Translations under genes and position numbers: made by a program | NCBI GenBank assembly: GCA_029780675.1 | Contig: JAKOYE010000226.1 | Location: 1-36,802, forward strand | Direction: 5' to 3' | DNA from: Actinomycetes bacterium | Lineage (GTDB): Bacteria > Actinomycetota > Actinomycetes > Mycobacteriales > Mycobacteriaceae | Length of the DNA stretch: 36,802 nt | Notes under the pieces: model-generated | What the model saw: the letters and a program-made list of their open reading frames with translations, nothing else | Databases searched by the model: none | What the model was told of the DNA's origin: nothing | Shown: positions 1 to 9,152 of the stretch, piece by piece | Position numbering within the stretch: the stretch's first letter is position 1 | How the letters are laid out: every line of letters begins with the position of its first letter

Positions 1-1
1 G

Positions 2-369
<368 letters not shown>

Positions 370-370
<1 letters not shown>

Positions 371-687
371 TGAAGGTCCACAAGGGCGACACCGTGCTGG
401 TCATCGCCGGTAAGGACAAGGGCGCCAAGGGCAAGGTCCTGCAGGCGTTCCCGGAGCGCAACCGGGTCCTCGTCGAGGGCGTCAACCGGATCAAGAAGCA
501 CACCGCGCAGTCGGCGAACGAACGCGGCGCGTCGTCGGGCGGCATCGTCACCCAGGAGGCTCCCATCCACGTCTCCAACGTGATGGTGGTCGACTCCGAC
601 GGCAAGCCCACCCGGATCGGTTATCGCATCGACGAGCAGTCCGGCAAGAAGGTTCGCATCTCCAAGCGCAACGGCAAGGACATCTAG
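370..687 (+). CDS. rplX: 50S ribosomal protein L24
   Basis: The product is a 105-residue uL24 with the N-terminal KOW motif ([20 protein letters not shown]) and the mycobacterial C terminus [11 protein letters not shown]24 is an assembly initiator that binds the 5' region of 23S rRNA. I chose ATG 370 over GTG 367 because it matches the mycobacterial protein length and forms the TGATG junction with rplN. It is followed after two bases by rplE. Confidence 0.97.
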
Positions 688-689
688 AG

Positions 690-1256
690 ATGACTTCGGT
701 GGAAGAGAAGACCCAGCCCCGGCTGAAAGAGCGCTACCGCGCCGAAATCCGGGACTCGCTGCAGAAGCAGTTCAACTACGTCAACGTGATGCAGATCCCG
801 GGCGTGGTGAAGGTCGTCGTGAACATGGGTGTCGGTGACGCCGCCCGCGACGCGAAGCTGATCAACGGGGCGGTCAACGACCTGGCCCTGATCACCGGCC
901 AGAAGCCGGAGATCCGCAAGGCCACCAAGTCCATCGCGCAGTTCAAGCTCCGCGAGGGTATGCCGATCGGCGCGCGGGTCACCCTGCGCGGGGACCGGAT
1001 GTGGGAGTTCCTGGACCGCCTGGTCTCGATCGCACTGCCGCGTATCCGCGACTTCCGGGGTCTGAGCCCCAAGCAGTTCGACGGACACGGCAACTACACC
1101 TTCGGCCTGGCCGAGCAGTCGGTGTTCCACGAGATCGACGTGGACTCCATCGACCGTCCGCGCGGTATGGACATCACCGTCGTCACCTCGGCGACGACCG
1201 ACGACGAAGGGCGAGCGTTGCTGCGGGCCCTGGGCTTCCCGTTCAAGGAGAACTGA
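690..1256 (+). CDS. rplE: 50S ribosomal protein L5
   Basis: This is a full-length uL5 of 188 residues. Signature segments visible are [44 protein letters not shown] and the C-terminal [16 protein letters not shown]5 binds 5S rRNA and forms part of the central protuberance together with L18, which is encoded further on in this operon. The ATG lies two bases after the rplX stop, and the AAGGACATCTAGAG stretch upstream could serve as the ribosome binding site. Confidence 0.97.
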   Translation: MTSVEEKTQPRLKERYRAEIRDSLQKQFNYVNVMQIPGVVKVVVNMGVGDAARDAKLINGAVNDLALITGQKPEIRKATKSIAQFKLREGMPIGARVTLRGDRMWEFLDRLVSIALPRIRDFRGLSPKQFDGHGNYTFGLAEQSVFHEIDVDSIDRPRGMDITVVTSATTDDEGRALLRALGFPFKEN

Positions 1257-1259
1257 GCA

Positions 1260-1445
1260 ATGGCAAAGAAGGCTCTGGTCAACAAGGCCAAGAAGAAGCC
1301 GAAGTTCGCAGTGCGCGCCTACACCCGGTGCAACAAGTGCGGCCGGCCGCACGCGGTGTTCCGCAAGTTCGGGCTGTGCCGTATCTGCCTGCGTGAGATG
1401 GCGCATGCGGGCGAGCTGCCCGGCGTGCAGAAGTCCAGCTGGTAA
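1260..1445 (+). CDS. rpsN: 30S ribosomal protein S14, type Z (zinc ribbon)
   Basis: This 61-residue protein is the short zinc-binding form of S14. Cys24, Cys27, Cys40 and Cys43 form two CxxC pairs, and the C terminus is GVQKSSW. It binds the 3' major domain (head) of 16S rRNA. Mycobacteria also carry a longer zinc-free S14 paralogue, induced by zinc starvation, elsewhere in the genome; this operon copy is the zinc-replete one. The gap to rplE is three bases. The 69 bases to rpsH hold a micro-ORF annotated separately. Confidence 0.96.
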   Translation: MAKKALVNKAKKKPKFAVRAYTRCNKCGRPHAVFRKFGLCRICLREMAHAGELPGVQKSSW

Positions 1446-1461
1446 GGGAGTGGGGTCAGAC

Positions 1462-1518
1462 ATGACTGCGATGACGACGATGCGGAGCGCAGCGACGAGG
1501 AGGAGCAGCGCCAAATGA
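1462..1518 (+). CDS. Candidate 18-codon leader micro-ORF coupled to rpsH
   Basis: Between rpsN and rpsH there is an ATG (1462) followed by 18 sense codons reading [18 protein letters not shown] and a TGA at 1516-1518. That stop overlaps the ATG of rpsH (ATGA). A purine-rich GGGAGTGGGG run at 1446-1455 could be its ribosome binding site. Inside it, GAGGAGGAG at 1497-1505 is the apparent Shine-Dalgarno of rpsH, so translating the micro-ORF would directly affect rpsH initiation. The peptide is too short for family assignment; a cis role in coupling is my inference. A 13-mer at 1484-1496 recurs, with one mismatch, just before the similar micro-ORF of rpsE. Confidence 0.4.
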   Translation: MTAMTTMRSAATRRSSAK

Positions 1519-1913
1519 CTATGACGGATCCGATCGCGGACTTCCTGACGCGACTGCGTAACGCCAACTCGGCGTACCACGACGAGGTGACCCTCCCGCA
1601 CTCGAAGATCAAGGCGAACATCGCCGAGATCCTCAAGAACGAGGGCTACATCACCGACTACCGGACCGAGGACGCCCGGGTGGGCAAGTCCCTGGTGGTC
1701 AAGCTCAAGTACGGACCCAACCGGGAGCGCAGCCTCGCCGGTCTGCGCCGGATTTCCAAGCCCGGTCTGCGGGTCTACGCCAAGTCCACCAACCTGCCGC
1801 GGGTGCTCGGCGGCCTCGGCGTGGCGATCATCTCCACGTCGTCCGGTCTGAGGACCGACCGCCAGGCCGCCCGCGAGGGCGTGGGCGGCGAAGTCCTCGC
1901 GTACGTGTGGTAG
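1515..1913 (+). CDS. rpsH: 30S ribosomal protein S8
   Basis: The product is a 132-residue uS8 starting [17 protein letters not shown] and ending with the conserved [26 protein letters not shown] block that contacts 16S rRNA helix 21. In E. coli S8 is the translational repressor of the spc operon, acting near rplE; whether that holds in mycobacteria is not visible here. The start at ATG 1515 follows a strong GAGGAGGAG. Its ATGA overlap with the preceding micro-ORF suggests coupling. Confidence 0.97.
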   Translation: MTMTDPIADFLTRLRNANSAYHDEVTLPHSKIKANIAEILKNEGYITDYRTEDARVGKSLVVKLKYGPNRERSLAGLRRISKPGLRVYAKSTNLPRVLGGLGVAIISTSSGLRTDRQAAREGVGGEVLAYVW

Positions 1914-1934
1914 CGGGACGGGAGAAATAGAGAC

Positions 1935-2474
1935 ATGTCGCGAATTGGTAAGCAGCCCGTGCCGGTGCCGGCCGGGGTGGATGTGACGATCGACGGGCAG
2001 AACCTGTCGGTCAAGGGGCCCAAGGGCACCCTCGAGATGGCGGTCGCCGAGCCGATCACCGTGTCGCGCAACGACGACGGCGCCATCGTGGTGAGCCGGC
2101 CCGACGACGAGCGGCGCAGCCGTTCACTGCACGGTCTGTCGCGCACGCTCGTCGCCAACCTCATCACCGGTGTCACCGAGGGGTACACCACGAAGATGGA
2201 GATCTTCGGCGTCGGCTACCGCGTGCAGCAGAAGGGGAGCAACCTCGAGTTCGCCCTGGGCTACAGCCACCCGGTCGTCATCGAGCCGCCGGAGGGCATC
2301 ACCTTCACGGTGGAGGCTCCGACGAAGTTCACCGTGTCGGGCATCGACAAGCAGAAGGTCGGCCAGATTTCGGCGGTCATCCGTCGCCTGCGCCGCCCCG
2401 ACCCCTACAAGGGCAAGGGCGTGCGGTACGCGGGCGAGCAGATCCGTCGCAAGGTCGGAAAGACAGGTAAGTAA
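1935..2474 (+). CDS. rplF: 50S ribosomal protein L6
   Basis: This is a complete 179-residue uL6. It begins [17 protein letters not shown] and carries the C-terminal signature [19 protein letters not shown]6 has two tandem similar domains and sits near the sarcin-ricin loop, at the base of the L7/L12 stalk. A GGGACGGGAGAAATAGAG stretch 5-20 bases upstream supplies the ribosome binding site. The rplR start follows three bases after the stop. Confidence 0.97.
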   Translation: MSRIGKQPVPVPAGVDVTIDGQNLSVKGPKGTLEMAVAEPITVSRNDDGAIVVSRPDDERRSRSLHGLSRTLVANLITGVTEGYTTKMEIFGVGYRVQQKGSNLEFALGYSHPVVIEPPEGITFTVEAPTKFTVSGIDKQKVGQISAVIRRLRRPDPYKGKGVRYAGEQIRRKVGKTGK

Positions 2475-2477
2475 GCC

Positions 2478-2891
2478 ATGGCGAATACGAATTCCACCGC
2501 GACCACCATCGATCGCAAGCCGCTCGGCACCACCGTGTCGGCCGCCCGCCGGTCCTCCCGGCTGCGCCGGCACACCCGGCTGCGCAAGAAGGTGGTGGGC
2601 ACCGAGGAGCGTCCGCGCCTCGTCGTCAACCGTTCCTCGCGGCACATCCACGTGCAACTGGTCAACGACGCGAACGGCACCACACTGGCCGCGGCATCGT
2701 CGATCGAGCCCGATGTGCGGGCCGTGGAGGGTGACAAGAAGGCCCGCGCCCGCCGGGTCGGCCAGTTGATCGCCGCGCGTGCCCAGGCCGCCGGTATCGA
2801 GGCCATCGTGTTCGACCGCGGTGGCAACACCTACGGCGGGCGGATCGCCGCCCTCGCCGATGCCGCCCGCGAGAGCGGACTGAAGTTCTAG
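2478..2891 (+). CDS. rplR: 50S ribosomal protein L18
   Basis: This 137-residue uL18 has a poorly conserved, Thr/Arg-rich N terminus of about 30 residues. The conserved rRNA-binding core follows ([18 protein letters not shown]), and the C terminus carries [27 protein letters not shown]18 helps bind 5S rRNA and load it onto the large subunit. The 73 bases between its stop and rpsE contain a second leader micro-ORF. Confidence 0.96.
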   Translation: MANTNSTATTIDRKPLGTTVSAARRSSRLRRHTRLRKKVVGTEERPRLVVNRSSRHIHVQLVNDANGTTLAAASSIEPDVRAVEGDKKARARRVGQLIAARAQAAGIEAIVFDRGGNTYGGRIAALADAARESGLKF

Positions 2892-2914
2892 CCCGCGGGC
2901 AGGAGCGAAGCGAC

Positions 2915-2965
2915 ATGGGGATTGACATCTTGACTGACCTGAATGACAACGGAAGGACCGCGTGA
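2915..2965 (+). CDS. Candidate 16-codon leader micro-ORF coupled to rpsE
   Basis: In the rplR-rpsE gap, ATG 2915 opens a 16-codon frame ([16 protein letters not shown]) that ends with TGA 2963-2965, sharing one base with the rpsE ATG (TGATG). An AGGAG at 2901-2905 is well placed as its ribosome binding site, and the GGAAGG at 2951-2956 inside the frame is the rpsE Shine-Dalgarno. The layout copies the micro-ORF before rpsH. The sequence just upstream (2902-2914) matches the 13-mer at 1484-1496 in 12 of 13 positions. Function is unknown; translational coupling is the simplest inference. Confidence 0.42.
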   Translation: MGIDILTDLNDNGRTA

Positions 2966-3687
2966 TGGCGGAGCAGACTGCGGCCACCCCGGTGGCTGAG
3001 GGAACGGCACCGGACACCGGTGCGCCGTCCGCGGGTACCCGCACCGACGAGCAGCGCGGCGGCCGCGACGATCGCGGCGGCCGGGGCCGGCGCGACGATC
3101 GCGGTGGCCGTGGCGGGCGTGATGATCGCGAGAAGAGCCAGTACCTCGAGCGCGTCGTCACGATCAACCGCGTCTCCAAGGTGGTCAAGGGTGGCCGCCG
3201 GTTCAGCTTCACCGCGCTGGTGATCGTCGGTGACGGTCACGGCATGGTGGGCGTCGGATACGGCAAGGCCAAAGAGGTCCCGGCCGCGATCGCCAAGGGT
3301 GTGGAGGAAGCGCGCAAGAACTTCTTCCGCGTTCCGCTGATCGGCGGCACCGTCACGCACCCGGTGCAGGGTGAGGCGGCGGCGGGTGTGGTCATGCTGC
3401 GCCCGGCCAGCCCCGGTACCGGTGTCATCGCCGGCGGCGCGTGCCGCGCGGTGCTGGAGTGTGCCGGCGTGCACGACGTGCTGGCGAAGTCGCTCGGCAG
3501 CGACAACGCGATCAACGTGGTGCACGCCACCGTTGCCGCGCTCAAGCTGCTGCAGCGCCCTGAAGAGGTGGCCGCCCGTCGCGGTCTGCCTATCGAAGAC
3601 GTCGCGCCGGCCGGCATGCTCAAGGCGCGGCGGGAGAGCGAAGCGCAGGCGCGTCATGCCGTCGCGGCTGCAGAAGGACACGCATAG
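2965..3687 (+). CDS. rpsE: 30S ribosomal protein S5
   Basis: The product is a 240-residue uS5. Residues about 50-115 form the S5 dsRBD-like domain ([31 protein letters not shown]). The C-terminal domain includes [15 protein letters not shown] and [14 protein letters not shown]5 takes part in decoding fidelity and assembly of the small-subunit body. The N terminus carries about 50 extra residues, including an RGG/RDDR-rich low-complexity tract, that are absent from E. coli S5; similar tails occur in other mycobacteria. ATG 2965 is preferred over GTG 2962 because of GGAAGG at 2951-2956. Confidence 0.96.
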   Translation: MAEQTAATPVAEGTAPDTGAPSAGTRTDEQRGGRDDRGGRGRRDDRGGRGGRDDREKSQYLERVVTINRVSKVVKGGRRFSFTALVIVGDGHGMVGVGYGKAKEVPAAIAKGVEEARKNFFRVPLIGGTVTHPVQGEAAAGVVMLRPASPGTGVIAGGACRAVLECAGVHDVLAKSLGSDNAINVVHATVAALKLLQRPEEVAARRGLPIEDVAPAGMLKARRESEAQARHAVAAAEGHA

Positions 3688-3689
3688 CC

Positions 3690-3869
3690 ATGGCCGAACT
3701 GAAGATCACCCAGGTCCGCGGCACCGTCGGGGCGCGCTGGAAGCAGCGTGAGTCCCTGCGCACGCTCGGCCTGCGCAAGATTCGCCAGTCGGTGATTCGC
3801 GAGGACAACCCGCAGACCCGCGGGCTGCTCAAGGTCGTGCATCACCTCGTCGAGGTTGAAGAGGTATAG
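3690..3869 (+). CDS. rpmD: 50S ribosomal protein L30
   Basis: This gene is short: 59 residues from ATG 3690 to TAG 3867-3869. The protein begins [20 protein letters not shown] and contains the L30 signature [20 protein letters not shown], ending [11 protein letters not shown]. uL30 is a small two-domain rRNA-binding protein of the large subunit. The start lies two bases after the rpsE stop, and the rplO start lies four bases after its own stop, fitting tight operon packing. Confidence 0.95.
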   Translation: MAELKITQVRGTVGARWKQRESLRTLGLRKIRQSVIREDNPQTRGLLKVVHHLVEVEEV

Positions 3870-3873
3870 CCAC

Positions 3874-4320
3874 ATGAGCGTCATCAAACTGCACGACCTG
3901 CGCCCCGCGCCCGGCGAGAAGAAGGCCAAGACCCGCGTCGGTCGTGGCGAGGGCTCCAAGGGCAAGACGGCCGGCCGCGGTACCAAGGGCACCGGCGCCC
4001 GTAAGAACGTCCCCGCGGCGTTCGAGGGCGGGCAGATGCCCATCCACATGCGGCTGCCCAAGCTGAAGGGCTTCCGCAACCGGTTCCGCACCGAGTACGA
4101 GGTGGTCAACGTCGGCGATATCGCCCGGCTGTTCCCGGAGGGCGGCGACGTCACCCTGGAGGATCTCGTCGCCAAGGGCGCGGTGCGCAAGAACACCCTG
4201 GTCAAGGTGCTGGGCGACGGAAAGTTGACGGCCAAGGTCAACGTCACCGCCCACAAGTTCAGCGGTAGCGCCCGGGACAAGATCACCGCCGCGGGCGGAT
4301 CGGCGACCGAACTGTCCTGA
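3874..4320 (+). CDS. rplO: 50S ribosomal protein L15
   Basis: This is a 148-residue uL15. The N-terminal Gly/Lys/Arg-rich rRNA-binding arm ([20 protein letters not shown]) is followed by the [18 protein letters not shown] block and the C-terminal [20 protein letters not shown] chose ATG 3874 because it gives the family N terminus ([13 protein letters not shown]); an upstream in-frame TTG at 3856 would only add residues overlapping rpmD. This is the last ribosomal gene of this block; sppA follows after 24 bases. Confidence 0.96.
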   Translation: MSVIKLHDLRPAPGEKKAKTRVGRGEGSKGKTAGRGTKGTGARKNVPAAFEGGQMPIHMRLPKLKGFRNRFRTEYEVVNVGDIARLFPEGGDVTLEDLVAKGAVRKNTLVKVLGDGKLTAKVNVTAHKFSGSARDKITAAGGSATELS

Positions 4321-4331
4321 TCGGTGACCGG

Positions 4332-4337
4332 TAGCTT
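4332..4337 (+). promoter_or_regulatory. Candidate -10 box of a leaderless sppA transcript
   Basis: TAGCTT fits the mycobacterial SigA consensus TANNNT and lies seven bases before ATG 4345. A transcript starting at about the ATG would be leaderless. No convincing -35 is seen. It would give sppA a promoter independent of the ribosomal operon. Confidence 0.4.
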
Positions 4338-4344
4338 GGGGGGC

Positions 4345-6123
4345 ATGTTCGCCTTCCTGCCCGGGGTGCCCGACGAGGTACGCGGTCTGGTCCGCCGGAT
4401 CGACACCGCCCGCCACAACGGCGTTCCCAAGGGCTGCATCCTCGAATGGGATCTGCAGTCCGCGCCGCCGGAGGTGGCCGGATTCGATCCGGTTCGTCTG
4501 ATCACCGGCGCCGGCCGCCCCATGCGCGTCCGAGATGCCGTCGATGCGCTGCACCGGGCCGCGGAGGACCCCAGGGTCGCCGGGCTGATCGCTCGGGTGC
4601 AACTCCCGGCGGTGGCACCGGCGGTGGTGCAGGAACTGCGCGATGCGGTCGTGGCGTTCAGCGCGGTGAAGCCGACGTTGGCATGGGCGGAAACCTATCC
4701 CGGCACCCTGTCGTACTACCTCGCCTCGGCGTTCGGTGAGGTATGGCTGCAGCCCTCGGGCACCGTCGGCCTGATCGGCTTCGCCACCAACGCGCTGTTC
4801 CTCCGTGACGCCCTGACCAAGGTCGGCATCGAGGCGCAGTTCGTGGCGCGTGGCGAGTACAAGTCGGCCGCGAACCTGTTCACCGAGGACCGCTACACCG
4901 ACGCGCACCGCGAGGCCGACAGCCGGCTGATCGAGAGCCTGCACACCCAGGTGTGGCAGGGGATCGGTGAGTCCCGCGGTATCGATCCGGCCGAACTCGA
5001 CACGCTGGCCGACCGGGCTCCGCTGCTGCGTGACGACGCGATCGCGGCCAAGTTGGTCGACCGCATCGGATTCCGCGACGAGGCGTACCGCCGGATCGCT
5101 GAATTGTCCGGCGCCGGTGATCCCCGGCCGGGTGCCGACGAGGATGACGCGCCGCCGCGGCTCTATCTCTCCCGCTACGCCGAGACCCGCTCGGCAGGAT
5201 TGCCGCTGCCCGGTCGTGGCGGCAAGCCCGTCATCGCCCTGGTGACGGTGGCCGGCCCCATCGTCTCCGGCCGTGGTGGCCCGCAGGTCATGCCGCTCTC
5301 CCGGTCGAGCGCGGGCGCGGACACCATTGCCGCGGCGCTGCGGGAGGCCGCCGCCGATGACGACGTCAAGGCCGTGGTGCTCCGTATCGACAGTCCGGGT
5401 GGATCGGTGACCGGTTCGGAGACCATCTGGCGGGAGGTGAGCCGCACCCGGGCCGCCGGAACGCCGGTCGTGGCGTCGATGGGTGCGGTGGCCGCCTCGG
5501 GGGGCTACTACATCGCGATGGCCGCCGACGCGATCGTCGCCTCCCCGGGCACCGTCACCGGTTCGATCGGAGTGGTGACCGGCAAGCTGGTGGCCCGGGA
5601 ACTGAAGGACCGGCTCGGAGTCGGCTCGGACGCGGTGCGCACGAACGCCAACGCCGACGCGTGGACCGCCAACGCACCGTTCACCCCCGAGCAGCGGGCC
5701 ATGGTCGAAGCCGAAGCGGACCTCTTCTACGACGATTTCGTCTCCCGGGTCGCCGAGGCCCGCGGCATGACCGTCGAGGCGGTCGACGAGGTGGCCCGCG
5801 GCCGGGTCTGGACCGGGGCCGACGCCCACGATCGCGGGCTTGTCGACGAACTCGGCGGTCTGCGCTGTGCGGTACGCCGCGCCAAGGTGCTGGCCGGCCT
5901 CGATGCCGATGCCGACGTCCGGTTGTCCGGCTACCCCGGCTCGTCGATGCTCGACCTGATGCGCCCCAAGGCGTCGTCGGAGCCGGCGGCCGTCTCGCTG
6001 CCCGATGCGTTGGCCGGCCTGGCGGCGCAGACACTGATCCGGGTTCTCGACGGCGTCGACACCGGGGCGCAGCGGTCGGTGTCCGGAATGTCGGCGCTCT
6101 GGCTGGGGGACTGCCGGTTCTGA
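4345..6123 (+). CDS. sppA: Signal peptide peptidase SppA, 67K type (protease IV)
   Basis: This 592-residue protein contains two tandem S49-peptidase domains. SppA degrades signal peptides released after protein export, acting at the membrane. The expected catalytic dyad is visible: Lys173 in the N-terminal repeat (GEYKSAAN) and Ser385 in the C-terminal repeat (AASGGYY), a spacing close to that of the E. coli enzyme. No strong N-terminal membrane segment is visible, as is common in actinobacterial copies. ATG 4345 is preferred over GTG 4324 because it follows a -10-like TAGCTT and a G-rich stretch and gives MFAFLPG. The M. tuberculosis orthologue also follows rplO. Confidence 0.92.
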   Translation: MFAFLPGVPDEVRGLVRRIDTARHNGVPKGCILEWDLQSAPPEVAGFDPVRLITGAGRPMRVRDAVDALHRAAEDPRVAGLIARVQLPAVAPAVVQELRDAVVAFSAVKPTLAWAETYPGTLSYYLASAFGEVWLQPSGTVGLIGFATNALFLRDALTKVGIEAQFVARGEYKSAANLFTEDRYTDAHREADSRLIESLHTQVWQGIGESRGIDPAELDTLADRAPLLRDDAIAAKLVDRIGFRDEAYRRIAELSGAGDPRPGADEDDAPPRLYLSRYAETRSAGLPLPGRGGKPVIALVTVAGPIVSGRGGPQVMPLSRSSAGADTIAAALREAAADDDVKAVVLRIDSPGGSVTGSETIWREVSRTRAAGTPVVASMGAVAASGGYYIAMAADAIVASPGTVTGSIGVVTGKLVARELKDRLGVGSDAVRTNANADAWTANAPFTPEQRAMVEAEADLFYDDFVSRVAEARGMTVEAVDEVARGRVWTGADAHDRGLVDELGGLRCAVRRAKVLAGLDADADVRLSGYPGSSMLDLMRPKASSEPAAVSLPDALAGLAAQTLIRVLDGVDTGAQRSVSGMSALWLGDCRF

Positions 6124-6150
6124 GCCGGCGGGGCTCCCAGCCAGGTCAGT

Positions 6151-7059
6151 TCAGCATCGGTTCAGCGTGGCGGAGATGTACTGGAAGCCGGCGAACCTCT
6201 CGTCCATCTCGTCGTCGGTCTCGGTGGGTTGTTCGATGCCGTACGTCTCGAACAACCCGTCCACCGGGCTCGGCGTCACCGACCAGCCGAGTCGCTGTAA
6301 GTACTCGATGACGTTGGTGCGCTCACCGGGGTAGACCAGTCCGGCGAGGTCGTCCTTGAAGCCCATCCGCCGCCACCGGCTGCCACCGTCGTCCCCCGGG
6401 TCGGTGAAGGCGGCCATGTTCGGCACGAATTCGGTCGCCACTCTGCTGCCGGCGGCGCTCAGCGCGGTGATGTGGTCGAACAGCCGGTCCTGGGCCTCGG
6501 CGGGCAGGTACATCAGCAGACCCTCGGCGATCCACGCGGTCGGGGTGGTCGAGTCGAAACCGTTGTCCGCCAGTGCCGCGGGCCAGTCGTCGCGTAGATC
6601 CACACCGATGGTGCGAACCGTCGCGGTCGGGCGGACCCCCAGAGCGGTCAGGGTGGTGGCTTTGAACTCGACGACAGCGGGTTGATCGAGATCGAAGACG
6701 GTGGTGCCGGCGGGCCAGTTCAATCGGTAACCGCGGGTGTCGAGACCGGTGGCCAGGATGACCATCTGCCGGATCCCGGCGTCGGCGGCGGCCAGCATGA
6801 ACTCGTCGAAGTATCGGGTGCGGACCGCCATCCCGAGGGTGAGCCGGTGCTGGTCGGCCTGCGCGGCGGGACTGTCCAGAAGTCCCAGGAAGTGGTCATT
6901 GCCGACCGCCCGGACCAGCGGTTCGGCCCAGGGGTCGTCGATCACCCGAAGGCGATGGGCCAGCGCCCGCGAGGTGGCCACCGCGGTCGCGGTGGCACCG
7001 ACCCCGGATGCCAGGTCCCAGGTATCGCCGTCGCGCCGGGTGCTGAGGGGTTCGGTCAT
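6151..7059 (-). CDS. SAM-dependent methyltransferase, TIGR00027 / leucine carboxyl methyltransferase-like family
   Basis: The 302-residue protein starts MTEPLSTRRDGDTWDLASGVGATAT, the hallmark N terminus of a family greatly expanded in mycobacteria. The SAM-binding motif I is at residues 100-112 (VILATGLDTRGYR). Acidic motifs FDLDQP (about 122-127) and VDLRDDWP (about 153-160) and the WIAEGLLMYL segment follow. Substrates are unknown for nearly all members; O-methylation of a small acid is the usual guess. I chose ATG 7059 over the upstream GTG 7131 for family fit and because a TANNNT box lies eight bases before it. It is convergent with sppA (27-base gap). Confidence 0.88.
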   Translation of the reverse strand: MTEPLSTRRDGDTWDLASGVGATATAVATSRALAHRLRVIDDPWAEPLVRAVGNDHFLGLLDSPAAQADQHRLTLGMAVRTRYFDEFMLAAADAGIRQMVILATGLDTRGYRLNWPAGTTVFDLDQPAVVEFKATTLTALGVRPTATVRTIGVDLRDDWPAALADNGFDSTTPTAWIAEGLLMYLPAEAQDRLFDHITALSAAGSRVATEFVPNMAAFTDPGDDGGSRWRRMGFKDDLAGLVYPGERTNVIEYLQRLGWSVTPSPVDGLFETYGIEQPTETDDEMDERFAGFQYISATLNRC

Positions 7060-7067
7060 AGTTAGCC

Positions 7068-7073
7068 AAATTA
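7068..7073 (-). promoter_or_regulatory. Candidate -10 box for the methyltransferase gene
   Basis: On the minus strand TAATTT (TANNNT) lies eight bases before ATG 7059, within an AT-rich island rare in this window. It predicts a leaderless or nearly leaderless mRNA. A short GTTA/TAAC inverted repeat overlaps it. Confidence 0.4.
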
Positions 7074-7135
7074 ACCACCGCGGGGGTCCCGGCCGCCGCT
7101 GGCCCCGCGATTCGGGTCGGGCCTGCACCAACTGT

Positions 7136-7149
7136 TAGTCTCGTAGACT
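7136..7149 (+). promoter_or_regulatory. Candidate secY promoter region with AGTCT-CGT-AGACT inverted repeat
   Basis: Two TANNNT boxes (TAGTCT 7136-7141 and TAGACT 7144-7149) overlap a perfect inverted repeat AGTCT-cgt-AGACT at 7137-7149, about 130 bases before secY. No clear -35 is visible. The 218-base gap between the divergent methyltransferase and secY must hold the promoter of the secY-adk-map unit, and this is the best candidate in it. Confidence 0.35.
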
Positions 7150-7277
7150 GTCCGAAACGCTCGGCTCGTCGGCGGTGCATCCGTCGGCTGTCGGCGGGGG
7201 ACAACGACTTAACCCGGGTGCTGGTCCAGCCAGCGACACCGGCACGCCGCGACCTCGTCGCGCTGTCAGGAGGAAGA

Positions 7278-8603
7278 GTGCTTTCGGCTTTCATCTCGTC
7301 GTTGCGTACGGCTGACCTGAGGCGGAAGATCCTCTTCACCCTGGGCATGATCGTCATCTACCGGATCGGCGCCGGTCTGCCCTCGCCGGGCGTGAACTAC
7401 CAGAACGTCAATCAGTGCATCGAGCAGCTCAGCGGCGGCGCCGGGGCTCAGCTCTACTCGCTCATCAACCTGTTCTCCGGCGGCGCGCTGCTGCAGCTGT
7501 CGGTCTTCGCCATCGGCGTGATGCCCTACATCACCGCGAGCATCATCGTGCAGCTGCTGACGGTGGTCATCCCGCGCTTCGAGGAGCTGCGCAAGGAAGG
7601 CCAGGCCGGCCAGGCCAAGATGACGCAGTACACCCGCTACCTGTCGGTCGCGCTCGCTGTTCTGCAGGCCACCAGCATCGTCGCGCTGGCCGCCAACGGC
7701 GGGTTGCTTCAGGGCTGCACGGAGGAGATCCTCTACAACCAGAGCATCTTCACCCTGGTGGTGATCGTGCTGGTGATGACCGCCGGCGCGGCCCTGGTGA
7801 TGTGGATGGCCGAACTGGTCACCGAGCGCGGCATCGGCAACGGTATGTCGCTGCTGATCATGGCCGGTATCGCCTCCCGCATCCCGATCGAGGGCAAGAA
7901 CATCCTGGACACCCGCGGGGGGCCGGTGTTCACGGCGGTGTGCATCGGTGCGCTGATCATCCTGGTCGGTGTCGTGTTCGTCGAGCAGGGCCAGCGCCGC
8001 ATTCCGGTGCAGTACGCCAAGCGCATGGTGGGCCGCAAGATGTACGGCGGCACCTCGACCTACCTCCCGCTGAAGGTCAACCAGGCCGGCGTCATCCCGG
8101 TCATCTTCGCCTCCTCGCTCATCTACGTGCCGCACCTGATCACCCAGTTGATCCAGAGCGGGCGGGGCGGGCCCGGCAACGGCTGGTGGGACCGCTTCGT
8201 CGCCGACCACCTGACCAATCCGGCCGACACCGTCTACGTGGCCCTGTACTTCGGGTTGATCATCTTCTTCACGTTCTTCTACGTCTCGATCACCTTCAAC
8301 CCGGAGGAGCGCGCGGACGAGATGAAGAAGTTCGGCGGCTTCATCCCGGGTATCCGCCCGGGTAAGCCCACTGCGGACTATCTGAGCTACGTGCTGAACC
8401 GGATCACCCTGCCGGGTTCGGTGTACCTGGGCATGATCGCGGTGTTGCCGAACCTTTTCCTTCAGATGGGCAATACGGGTAGCGTGCAGAACCTGCCGTT
8501 CGGCGGCACCGCGGTGCTGATCATGATCGGCGTCGGTCTCGACACGGTGAAGCAGATTGAGAGCCAGTTGATGCAACGGAACTACGAGGGATTCCTGAAG
8601 TGA
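7278..8603 (+). CDS. secY: Protein translocase subunit SecY
   Basis: The protein has 441 residues, equal to M. tuberculosis SecY, with the ten membrane segments of the SecYEG channel. It forms the inner-membrane pore for Sec-dependent export and membrane insertion. Recognisable blocks are [13 protein letters not shown], the cytosolic loop [58 protein letters not shown] and [17 protein letters not shown] 7278 is chosen because AGGAGG at 7268-7273 precedes it and the mycobacterial protein begins [10 protein letters not shown]. The stop overlaps the adk start by four bases. Confidence 0.96.
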   Translation: MLSAFISSLRTADLRRKILFTLGMIVIYRIGAGLPSPGVNYQNVNQCIEQLSGGAGAQLYSLINLFSGGALLQLSVFAIGVMPYITASIIVQLLTVVIPRFEELRKEGQAGQAKMTQYTRYLSVALAVLQATSIVALAANGGLLQGCTEEILYNQSIFTLVVIVLVMTAGAALVMWMAELVTERGIGNGMSLLIMAGIASRIPIEGKNILDTRGGPVFTAVCIGALIILVGVVFVEQGQRRIPVQYAKRMVGRKMYGGTSTYLPLKVNQAGVIPVIFASSLIYVPHLITQLIQSGRGGPGNGWWDRFVADHLTNPADTVYVALYFGLIIFFTFFYVSITFNPEERADEMKKFGGFIPGIRPGKPTADYLSYVLNRITLPGSVYLGMIAVLPNLFLQMGNTGSVQNLPFGGTAVLIMIGVGLDTVKQIESQLMQRNYEGFLK

Positions 8604-9145
8604 GAATCGTTCTGCTGGGCCCGCCCGGCGCCGGCAAGGGGACGCAGGCCGTCAAGCTGGCTGAGAAAATCGGTGTGCCGCAGATCTCCACCGGAGACCT
8701 CTTTCGGCAGAACATCAGCCACGGCACAGAGCTCGGCTTGGAGGCCAAGCGGTATCTCGATGCCGGCGACCTGGTGCCCTCGGAGTTGACCAACGCCCTG
8801 GTGGACGATCGCCTCAACGACGAGGACGTCGCCGGCGGGTTCATCCTGGACGGCTTCCCGCGTTCGGTCGAGCAGGCCGAAGCGCTGCACGACATGCTCG
8901 CCCGGCGGGATCTGAAGCTCGACGCGGTGCTGGAGTTCCGGGTTCCCGAGGAGGAACTGGTCGCCCGGCTGGCCGGCCGTGGCCGCGCCGACGACACCGA
9001 GGACGTGATCCGCAACCGGTTCAAGGTGTACCGGGACGAGACCGCACCGCTGCTTGACTACTACCGCGACGAACTCAAGACGGTCGACGCCGTCGGCAGC
9101 CTCGACGAGGTGTTCGAGCGGGCTGTGCACGCGCTCGGCCGCTGA
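8600..9145 (+). CDS. adk: Adenylate kinase (short form)
   Basis: This 181-residue enzyme interconverts ATP + AMP and 2 ADP. The P-loop GPPGAGKGT is at residues 7-15, the AMP-binding TGDLFR follows near 31, and DGFPR is at 84-88. The LID is reduced to a few residues around [10 protein letters not shown], without the zinc Cys cluster of Gram-positive enzymes; this short form is usual in mycobacteria. The GTG start overlaps the secY stop (GTGA), indicating translational coupling. Confidence 0.96.
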   Translation: MRIVLLGPPGAGKGTQAVKLAEKIGVPQISTGDLFRQNISHGTELGLEAKRYLDAGDLVPSELTNALVDDRLNDEDVAGGFILDGFPRSVEQAEALHDMLARRDLKLDAVLEFRVPEEELVARLAGRGRADDTEDVIRNRFKVYRDETAPLLDYYRDELKTVDAVGSLDEVFERAVHALGR

Positions 9146-9152
9146 CCCCCCG

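Noticed and set aside
684..1601. 305-codon antisense frame across rplE-rpsN-rpsH
   Set aside because: It shadows three certain ribosomal protein genes and shows no recognisable motif.
3829..5829. Very long antisense open frame opposite rplO and sppA
   Set aside because: High-GC codon usage leaves few stops on the opposite strand; the encoded protein is low-complexity Gly/Arg/Asp without a domain, while rplO and sppA on the plus strand are unmistakable.
7218..7277. In-frame GTG 7218 as an upstream start of secY
   Set aside because: The AGGAGG at 7268-7273 and the mycobacterial N terminus support GTG 7278; the extension would be hydrophilic and is not a known part of SecY.
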